A stretch of 10,499 nt of DNA, from positions 1-10,499 of the forward strand of contig CAZNFR010000104.1 in NCBI GenBank assembly GCA_964572225.1, in the 5' to 3' direction. This stretch comes from CAZNFR01 sp964572225. Its GTDB lineage: Bacteria; Bacteroidota; Bacteroidia; Bacteroidales; GCA-2748055. Of this stretch, positions 5,327 to 10,499 are shown piece after piece. A model generated the notes under the pieces. The model saw only the letters and a program-made list of their open reading frames with translations, was not told the origin of the DNA and made no database searches. Numbering within the stretch: the first letter of the stretch is position 1; every line of letters starts with the position of its first letter. Both the position numbers and the translations under genes were made by a program.

Positions 5327-7660
5327 CTAAAAGGATTTAATTTTCAATCCCAGATAAAAAGTTCTCGGCATCCCGGGTCCATAGATATAATTACTATCCC
5401 GGTTCTTTCCCGTATCGAAATCGTCCTGATAGGCATTGAACAGGTTCTTAATCCCTCCATAAATTTCAAGTCCGGAGTCTATCCTGTTAAGGTTGAAGGT
5501 GTAAGCCACTTTCAGATTTTGCTCAAAAAACGGATCCGACACTTTGTATTCATCCCTATCGGGTAATTCAGGGGCTCCGGCTATATGGAGTATCTTCATG
5601 CTTCCGGTATAAACTCCGCTAAGTGAGGCACTAAAACGTTCTGAGGGATTGAATGTTAAGGTATAGTATCCGTATTGTTCAGGAGTTCGCAGGTATTTCT
5701 TTTCAGCAGGCAGATCCAAAGAATACGCCACGGCTTCCTTATATTCACTGGTCTGAAGGGTATAGCCTGTTTCCAGTTGAATTTTACGGTTATAGTTTGC
5801 CCGGAGTTCAAGTACAAGTCCCTTTACCACTGATCCTGCGGAATTCAATTTTTCATAGATAAGCCCAAATTCGTCCTCACCGGCTTCAACCAGTACAAAG
5901 GCATCATTCAGGGTGGTGTGAAAACCTTCGAGAGTAAATCCGGCGATGAAGGTTTCATTAGCCCTGTCGTAATTTACGGAGGCAGATAAACTGTTGGACC
6001 TTTCCTCTTTTAGGTCTTCCGAAAGTCTAATCCTCGAAACCCCACCCCCGGCAAATGCAATATGCATATCCGAGTCGAATGCCTGAGGTGCCCGAAAGCC
6101 CGTTGACCAGGATGCCCGGACCTGAAGGTAGTTCTGCAAACGGTATAGTAAGGAAAACCGGGGATTTAACACTACCCTGTCAACCAGGTTATGCTTGTCG
6201 GCCCTTACTCCCGAAAGCAGGGTCAGACCTCTTATCATTTCCCAGTCACTCTGGAGGAATGCGCCGGTGTTGTTTGTGGTCTGGTCGAGCAGGTAGTTGT
6301 AAGCACTGATCTCATCTCTTACATCATCGTAGAGGTGCTCTGCTCCGACAGTAAGCTGGTGTTTAACTCCGGGTGACTTTTTCAGTGTGTGGTTTAACTG
6401 CACTCCTCCCTGAACACTGTAATTCTTTGTATCTCCATAAGGGGGATCAACAAAATGTTCATCAAATGAGAGAGGATCGCTAAGCTCATCGGGGATAATC
6501 CCAGTATAATGGTCCCGCAGGGTTTGTTGTCCGGCAATAAAAGCAATAAAGGAGGAATGGTAATCATTAAAATCCAGATCATAGTCCAGGCTCCCCATTA
6601 GGATATTGTGTTTTCTTTCTTCAGACTGCTGGGCGAGATAAGCTGCACTTTCAATCATTTCACCCCCAAAACGGTATTCATAAAGGCTGCTTAGACTAAG
6701 CTCCAATTTCTGATTGTGAGCCGGTTTTAGAAAGGAGGTGAGCCCGAAAGAATTACTTTCAATTTTTGGCAGCTCCGAATAATTATCCCCATTATGATCG
6801 TAAAAATCCCGGTTCTTCCGGGTTGCAAAAAAGGAAACCCCCGAATTTCTTTTCTGGCTCAGAACAGTAAGGTTTCCGTTGAAGAGATTGTCTACAGTCT
6901 CCCCATTTATCAGGGAAGTGGTATTGCTGAGCTCAAAGGAATTTTGTGAAGGTATCCGTGTGATCACATTAACGGTGCCTCCGATTGCACTGGAACCATA
7001 TAGCGCCGATCCCCCTCCTCTTACCACTTCAATCTGTTCCACCATGTTGGAAGGGATCTGTTCCAGTCCGTACAGACCATTCAGCGGACTAAAAATGGAG
7101 CGACCATTGATGAGGATCTGGGAATAGGCTCCACCCAGTCCGTTCATTCTGAGCTGAGTATAGTTGCATGTCTGGCAATCGGTTTCCACTCTTAGTCCAG
7201 GCTGAAAGCAAAGTCCTTCCGAAAGGGAAGTGGCCTGTATTTGCCCCAGCATCTTGCCATCAAGTACATTCACGATCACAGGAGATTCGGTTTGCCTTTT
7301 AAAGGTGCGGGTTCCTGTTATCACTACTTCATCCAGAGAAATGGCATCTTCCTCCAGGACAAAATTTACTTCCAGCGTTTTGCCGGCAACCAGGGTCACC
7401 TCCCTGGACTGTTTTTGATAACCAACAGCCTGGGCAGTAAGAATATAGTTCCCTTCCGGCAGGTTTATCATCATATAGTGGCCGGAAATATCCGTTACCG
7501 TACCTATTGTGGTCCCTACCAGAAAAACATTCGCAAAGGGTATGTGCTCGCCGGCAGATTGCACATCACCAAAAATATTCGCATCGGTATTTTGGGCTAT
7601 TCCTATAGGATTAATGGTATGCAGAAGAAATGCTGAAATCAGTATGATTCTTATCCTCAT
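5327..7660 (-). CDS. TonB-dependent outer-membrane receptor
   Basis: Outer-membrane active-transport receptor of 777 residues, full length. Order: signal peptide (1 to about 23, ending IGIAQ); carboxypeptidase-regulatory-like domain (about 27-112, FGDVQSAGEHIPFANVFLVG and GTVTDISGHY); SLDEVVITGTRT linker; plug domain (about 121-240) with QILINGRSIFSPLNGLYGLE and VEQIEVVRGGGSALYGSSAI; then a 22-strand-type barrel ending LGLKIKSF with terminal Phe. The plug carries D161-C-Q-T-C165 followed by NYTQLRMNGLGG, a cysteine pair I associate with one Bacteroidota receptor subfamily. The substrate (metal chelate, cobalamin, other) cannot be decided. There is no Shine-Dalgarno at the start. It lies 117 bases after a periplasmic OB-fold-like gene on the same strand with no terminator between, so co-transcription is plausible. 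No SusD partner is present, so this is not a glycan (PUL) pair. Confidence 0.93.
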   Translation of the reverse strand: MRIRIILISAFLLHTINPIGIAQNTDANIFGDVQSAGEHIPFANVFLVGTTIGTVTDISGHYMMINLPEGNYILTAQAVGYQKQSREVTLVAGKTLEVNFVLEEDAISLDEVVITGTRTFKRQTESPVIVNVLDGKMLGQIQATSLSEGLCFQPGLRVETDCQTCNYTQLRMNGLGGAYSQILINGRSIFSPLNGLYGLEQIPSNMVEQIEVVRGGGSALYGSSAIGGTVNVITRIPSQNSFELSNTTSLINGETVDNLFNGNLTVLSQKRNSGVSFFATRKNRDFYDHNGDNYSELPKIESNSFGLTSFLKPAHNQKLELSLSSLYEYRFGGEMIESAAYLAQQSEERKHNILMGSLDYDLDFNDYHSSFIAFIAGQQTLRDHYTGIIPDELSDPLSFDEHFVDPPYGDTKNYSVQGGVQLNHTLKKSPGVKHQLTVGAEHLYDDVRDEISAYNYLLDQTTNNTGAFLQSDWEMIRGLTLLSGVRADKHNLVDRVVLNPRFSLLYRLQNYLQVRASWSTGFRAPQAFDSDMHIAFAGGGVSRIRLSEDLKEERSNSLSASVNYDRANETFIAGFTLEGFHTTLNDAFVLVEAGEDEFGLIYEKLNSAGSVVKGLVLELRANYNRKIQLETGYTLQTSEYKEAVAYSLDLPAEKKYLRTPEQYGYYTLTFNPSERFSASLSGVYTGSMKILHIAGAPELPDRDEYKVSDPFFEQNLKVAYTFNLNRIDSGLEIYGGIKNLFNAYQDDFDTGKNRDSNYIYGPGMPRTFYLGLKIKSF

Positions 7661-7777
7661 AACAAGTCTGTGATGGATTAATCTCCATTAATGCGGAGCG
7701 CAAAATACGCAGAAATTCCGGGTATTTGTTAAAAGAAAAGTTAAATGTTGAGGTAGATGGCAGAATACAGGGAGCAA

Positions 7778-8152
7778 CTATTCCTCCAGTATATTATTAA
7801 ACTCGATGACACTTCCATTTTCCTTGACCAGTCTTATGGCGTAGAACTCCCTGATAAGGTTTCCGTCAAGTTTACCCGTAACCTTCACCTTTTCACCGGT
7901 GCTAACCGGTGAGATGTTTTTCCAACCTGTGTATACCCTGATTTTCCCGCTTTTATCTTCAATTTTAAATTCATCTTCGGAAGTAATACGGGTAATGTTC
8001 CCTTCAATGGTCGATTCCACATATTTTTCAAGATCGGAGATCAGGGTGATTTCATCATTGCTGCTGGTCTCGGGATAAGCAGGACCTAGGGAGGCAAACA
8101 GTACGAAAACACCCGAGAGAAGAAGGGAAAGGGGATAAATAATTTTGCTCAT
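7778..8152 (-). CDS. Periplasmic OB-fold (BOF-like) protein
   Basis: A 124-residue exported protein. The hydrophobic N-terminus (about 4-25, LSLLLSGVFVLFASLGPAY) is a signal peptide or anchor. Residues about 48-115 follow the bacterial OB-fold pattern of YgiW/YdeI-type proteins: EGNITRITSEDEFKIEDKSG, then KIRVYTGW, then GEKVKVTGKLDG and a final strand (FYAIRLV). Such proteins bind small ligands or partner proteins in the periplasm; several E. coli members are linked to stress or signal peptides, but that role should not be transferred here. It lies directly upstream of the TonB-dependent receptor in the same direction. The GNAT gene diverges from it 147 bases away. No clear TAnnTTTG promoter is visible. 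Fold assignment is by pattern only. Confidence 0.65.
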   Translation of the reverse strand: MSKIIYPLSLLLSGVFVLFASLGPAYPETSSNDEITLISDLEKYVESTIEGNITRITSEDEFKIEDKSGKIRVYTGWKNISPVSTGEKVKVTGKLDGNLIREFYAIRLVKENGSVIEFNNILEE

Positions 8153-8299
8153 ATTCTAAAAGTTTTTTCTGAATTATAAGTTAAACATGGAATCCCGGAA
8201 TAAGTTCAGGGTATCCCACCGCATACTATGTGAAGAAGGTTTTTTCTTTTGGATCAGGAATGGTTTGCTTATTTTTAAGATTTTCGATGATGAGGACTC

Positions 8300-9424
8300 A
8301 TGGATAAGAAACGAAGAATTTTCAGAGAGAGTTTTGTAGATATCGAAGTGATCCGGGAGCCGGACGAGGAACTGATAAATCATATCTCCTCTACCGTACT
8401 GGGTACTCCCGGCGGACTAAGGTACAGGCATAAAAAGGCAGGGGAAAAGATCAGAAATCTGGGCCGGGTGTTTTTTATGATCCTCAGGGTAAGGAAACGG
8501 CTGCTTGGTTCCGTAGGTCTGGTAAAACGAGAGTGTATTGACCATGGAAATCGATCGACCGCCTGGTACGTACGTTATTTTTCCATCAAAGCCCCCCTGC
8601 GCTCCCGAAAACAGGGTAATTCAACCGAGAAGAAAAATTCACGACAGGATCAGGGACTCCTCAAAGGTGTTTCTTCCCTGTATTTCGATAATCCTTTTAA
8701 ACTTGAAGATTCGGAAGATCAGGGCGGAAAAAAAACCTATATCTATGCCTACATTGAAGGCGGGAATGATAGATCCCTAAGGTTTAGTGAGCAAATGGGA
8801 CTTCAAAAAGTCAGATCTTTTAAAACACTGATATACAGTAGGTTTTGGAGCAGGAGTAGTCTTCATTGCAGGCTGTTAAGAGAGGAAGAGATCCCCTGGA
8901 TGCGTAAGCAGATTGAGGAATTCTACTCGGATCATACCATGCTGAACTTAGAGAATATTGACTTTTCCCGTGACTATTGGATTATTGAGAAGGAGGGAAG
9001 CATAGCAGCGGGGGCAATGATCCATCAGGCTGCGTGGGAGCTGGCTGAAATGAAAGGACTAACCGGTGTATTGTTATTCCGGATCCTTCCCCGTTTACCC
9101 TTTTTCAAGAAGTTTATACAACCGGACGACTTCCGTTTTACTGCCCTTGAAGGAATTTGGCACGCCCCTGACAAAGAAGGCTGTTTGAATGAGTTGATAT
9201 CTCATATTGCAAGCATTTCAGGAAATCCTTTGTTGATGATCTGGGTTGATCCCGGTTCAGATATTTACAGAAGTATTGAAGAAAGTGTTGACAAAGGAAT
9301 TGCCGGAAAACTATTTCACCCGGTAGAGGGGGAGATACGGGTAAAATTCGTTGAAATGGGGAAAAGGGAGATAGAGGAGTTCAGGCTAAAGCCTGCCTAC
9401 CTTTCTGCTTATGATATGATTTGA
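8300..9424 (+). CDS. Two-domain GNAT-like acyltransferase
   Basis: A 374-residue cytosolic protein without signal or membrane segments, resembling Bacteroidota GNAT-superfamily proteins with two tandem acetyltransferase-like halves. The first half (about 1-185) shows RYFSIKAPLRSRK, IYAYIEGGNDRSLRFSEQMG (Asn156, Gly167), and KTLIYSRF; the NxxSxxFxxxxG pattern is the typical acyl-CoA motif end. The second half (about 195-374) shows DYWIIEKEGSIAAGAMIHQA, a beta-strand-and-Trp pattern, and ALEGIWH. A basic, Lys/Arg-rich segment sits between residues about 98 and 118. The substrate is unknown. The ATG at 8300 is preceded by GAGGA only three bases away, which is a poor ribosome site. Its stop codon abuts the stop codon of the convergent gene with no gap. 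No terminator is evident between them. Confidence 0.7.
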   Translation: MDKKRRIFRESFVDIEVIREPDEELINHISSTVLGTPGGLRYRHKKAGEKIRNLGRVFFMILRVRKRLLGSVGLVKRECIDHGNRSTAWYVRYFSIKAPLRSRKQGNSTEKKNSRQDQGLLKGVSSLYFDNPFKLEDSEDQGGKKTYIYAYIEGGNDRSLRFSEQMGLQKVRSFKTLIYSRFWSRSSLHCRLLREEEIPWMRKQIEEFYSDHTMLNLENIDFSRDYWIIEKEGSIAAGAMIHQAAWELAEMKGLTGVLLFRILPRLPFFKKFIQPDDFRFTALEGIWHAPDKEGCLNELISHIASISGNPLLMIWVDPGSDIYRSIEESVDKGIAGKLFHPVEGEIRVKFVEMGKREIEEFRLKPAYLSAYDMI

Positions 9425-9832
9425 TTATTTGTTTTCCAACCATTTCTCTGCCTTTTCTTTATCCCTGAAATACTGAATTATTGTCCCGGTATTGACCAGA
9501 TTGGTCCGGTTCACCTCATACCGGGCATAAAAAAGAAGATTTTCCGGGACGATTAGCACAATAAATGTTCCCGAAGGAAACCTGATGCGGGAGAAGATAC
9601 TTTTGGATTCATCGCTGTATTCGTTAGGATGTATGTAGTAATTGCATTCCCGGAAATCAAAAATGGCTTTCCGAAAACTAACCATTTTAAGGGTCCGGTT
9701 AACCATTTCAAATTCATGCTTGTACTCCGGTCTTGTAATATTCCCGCATTCACCTGTCCACCGGAATTTCAGAAGTTCTTCATTTTCACTATAGCTAGTG
9801 ACGAAGATTTCGTGTTTAAAAATATTCTGCAT
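9425..9832 (-). CDS. Small SpoIIAA/STAS-like protein
   Basis: A soluble 135-residue protein. The pattern fits the SpoIIAA-like/STAS-like families common in Bacteroidota: an N-terminal strand pair (LLKFRWTGECG), then a helix (EYKHEFEMVNRTLK), a strand with Asp (KAIFDFREC), a middle helix, a hydrophobic strand (FIVLIVPENL) and a closing helix FRDKEKAEKWLENK. The family members are small alpha/beta proteins with a proposed ligand-binding or regulatory role; no conserved phosphorylated Ser can be claimed here. A GGA lies about six bases upstream of the ATG at 9832 (CAGGAAAACCT). The gene is convergent with the GNAT gene and their stop codons touch (TGA|TTA at 9422-9427). The leader contains a 27-base imperfect hairpin. 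Confidence 0.6.
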   Translation of the reverse strand: MQNIFKHEIFVTSYSENEELLKFRWTGECGNITRPEYKHEFEMVNRTLKMVSFRKAIFDFRECNYYIHPNEYSDESKSIFSRIRFPSGTFIVLIVPENLLFYARYEVNRTNLVNTGTIIQYFRDKEKAEKWLENK

Positions 9833-9874
9833 AGGTTTTCCTGTTTTTTTTGATTCAGATCCCTATTTGCTCAT

Positions 9875-9901
9875 TCCATCAATCCTGCGGATTTGCATGG
9901 A
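9875..9901. repeat. Imperfect hairpin in the leader of the STAS-like gene
   Basis: TCCAT (9875-9879) and AATCC (9881-9885) face GGATT (9889-9893) and ATGGA (9897-9901), with a C bulge on one side, TGC on the other and a TGC loop. The ten paired bases lie 43 bases upstream of the start at 9832 on the minus strand. It could be an operator or RNA structure; no match to a known riboswitch is apparent. Confidence 0.4.
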
Positions 9902-9931
9902 TTGCTTCCCTCTTTCCCAGGAAAATGGCCC

Positions 9932-9972
9932 AAAAAAAAGGGATAATCTGAATTCAGATTATCCCTTTTTTT
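9932..9972 (-). terminator. Near-perfect terminator palindrome after the lipoprotein gene
   Basis: The 13-base arms 9940-9952 and 9953-9965 are fully complementary around GAATTC (9950-9955), with no unpaired loop in DNA. Runs of A (9932-9939) and T (9966-9972) extend the symmetry. Transcribed leftward, it gives a GC-topped stem and T8, 14 bases after the lipoprotein stop. It works as well to the right, and could also protect the STAS-like gene from read-through. Confidence 0.9.
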
Positions 9973-9986
9973 GGGGTTTCGCAAGG

Positions 9987-10424
9987 CTATGCATTGTCTT
10001 CAAAGAAATCTGAAATACTTTCCTTAAAACTGGTGAGATCATTGTTTACCTCTTCGCTGAAAGCCTCCCAGGAATTCCGGGTCTGGTCCTCGAACTTTTC
10101 CAGTTTTGCTTTCAGATCATCCCTTTTTTCTTTCATTTTCTCTACCGATTCCTGGGTTTCTGCTTTAGCTTCTTCCTCTTTTTCGCTGAGTTCGGATTCG
10201 AATTCTTCGATTTTCTTGTTGAAGTTGTCTATGGATGCTTCAATCTCTTTTTTCAATTCAGCTTTTTTTACAGCGAGTGCTTCATTGGTTTCTTCTTTCA
10301 CATCCTTTACTTCTTCTCCAAATTCTTTAGAAGACCTATCCTGATTTTGATTTTGTCCGCATGAAGCCAACAATAAAATCATGAATGCACTAATTATCAG
10401 TTTGAGATTTTTTAAGATTTTCAT
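9987..10424 (-). CDS. Coiled-coil lipoprotein
   Basis: A 145-residue lipoprotein. Residues 1-22 form a type II signal with lipobox LASC, so Cys22 would be lipidated, and the following GQNQNQD has no hydrophobic stretch. Residues about 35-135 are almost entirely Glu, Lys, Asp and Ala with heptad-like spacing of Leu, Ile, Val and Phe, predicting a long helix or coiled coil. The tail is acidic (FKESISDFFEDNA). The ATG at 10424 has GGA six bases upstream (AAGGAACAAA). A strong terminator lies downstream and direct repeats lie upstream. The family is not recognised by name; an envelope spacer, a stress-induced membrane protector, or a sorting partner are all possible. Confidence 0.8.
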   Translation of the reverse strand: MKILKNLKLIISAFMILLLASCGQNQNQDRSSKEFGEEVKDVKEETNEALAVKKAELKKEIEASIDNFNKKIEEFESELSEKEEEAKAETQESVEKMKEKRDDLKAKLEKFEDQTRNSWEAFSEEVNNDLTSFKESISDFFEDNA

Positions 10425-10447
10425 TTTGTTCCTTTTTTAATAATTAT

Positions 10448-10461
10448 CTGATAAATATCAG
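10448..10461. promoter_or_regulatory. Candidate operator dyad upstream of the lipoprotein gene
   Basis: CTGATAAATATCAG is a 6-bp-arm palindrome with a two-base centre, 24 bases upstream of the ATG. Its right half is shared with the direct repeats that follow. No clear TAnnTTTG is seen, so promoter control remains inference. Confidence 0.4.
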
Positions 10462-10499
10462 TACATCGTTTACATAAAATATCAGCACTTCGTTTACAT
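10453..10499. repeat. 24-bp-period direct repeats at the window edge
   Basis: Two 23-base copies, 10453-10475 and 10477-10499, differ at two positions (TACAT versus CACTT in the middle) and share AAATATCAG and CGTTTACAT. The copy start positions are 24 bp apart, and the second ends exactly at the window edge, so the array may continue. They lie 28 to 75 bases upstream of the lipoprotein start, where repeated protein-binding sites would act. Confidence 0.85.

Noticed and set aside
5653..7636. Several plus-strand frames opposite the TonB-dependent receptor
   Set aside because: The receptor is intact and recognisable along its whole length, so these are antisense shadows.
7684..7704. Small dyad CTCCATTAATGCGGAG region as terminator before the receptor
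   Set aside because: The stem is only four bases, with no T-tract.
8174..8383. Minus-strand 69-codon frame covering the GNAT start
   Set aside because: It overlaps the 5' end of the better supported GNAT gene and has no family pattern.
9994..10344. Serine-rich plus-strand frame opposite the lipoprotein
   Set aside because: Serine/Phe richness is the antisense of Glu/Lys-rich coiled-coil codons.

Overview
The window looks like a chromosomal segment of a Bacteroidota bacterium, probably in the Bacteroidales/Marinilabiliales/Cytophagales range; I cannot place it more closely. The signs are two TAnnTTTG-type -7 promoter elements (3674-3681 on +, 5138-5145 on -), a TonB-dependent receptor that starts with a carboxypeptidase-regulatory-like domain, a small outer-membrane barrel ending in Phe, weak or absent Shine-Dalgarno sequences at several starts, and mostly medium GC content with one clearly AT-rich gene.

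Layout. Bases 1-558 are non-coding. They hold six 16-bp tandem repeats (29-124) and two GC-rich inverted repeats (189-225, 470-513). Next comes an AT-rich PAPS-dependent sulfotransferase (559-1500). Its stop overlaps (ATGA) the start of a 24-codon stub (1497-1571), which looks like the severed 5' end of a second operon gene. A CPA2-type cation/proton antiporter with a C-terminal TrkA-type regulatory region follows on the minus strand (1632-3578). Bases 3674-4541 are a scarred tRNA locus: a promoter, a tRNA-Met-like gene that lost its T arm (3700-3756), an intact CAT-anticodon tRNA (3797-3870), its terminator, a 13-bp tandem repeat, and a 5'-truncated corA that keeps only the membrane end with the GMN motif (4144-4476). 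A shared terminator closes this block.

Bases 4549-8152 form an envelope block on the minus strand: a periplasmic OB-fold-like protein (7778-8152), a 777-residue TonB-dependent receptor (5327-7660), and a small outer-membrane beta-barrel (4549-5112) with its own promoter. The OB-fold protein and the receptor are co-directional and may be one transcription unit. A two-domain GNAT-like acyltransferase (8300-9424, +) meets, stop codon against stop codon, a small SpoIIAA/STAS-like protein (9425-9832, -). The right end carries a coiled-coil lipoprotein (9987-10424, -) with a near-perfect terminator palindrome downstream and 24-bp-period direct repeats upstream that run off the window edge.

Function. 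Most intact genes concern the cell envelope: ion homeostasis, outer-membrane import, surface barrel, lipoprotein. I see no complete defence system, CRISPR array, transposase or integrase. The most interesting parts are the genome scars: the repeat-flanked AT-rich sulfotransferase with its beheaded partner, and the tRNA/corA junction. The two repeat arrays at the window edges are also worth following outside the window.
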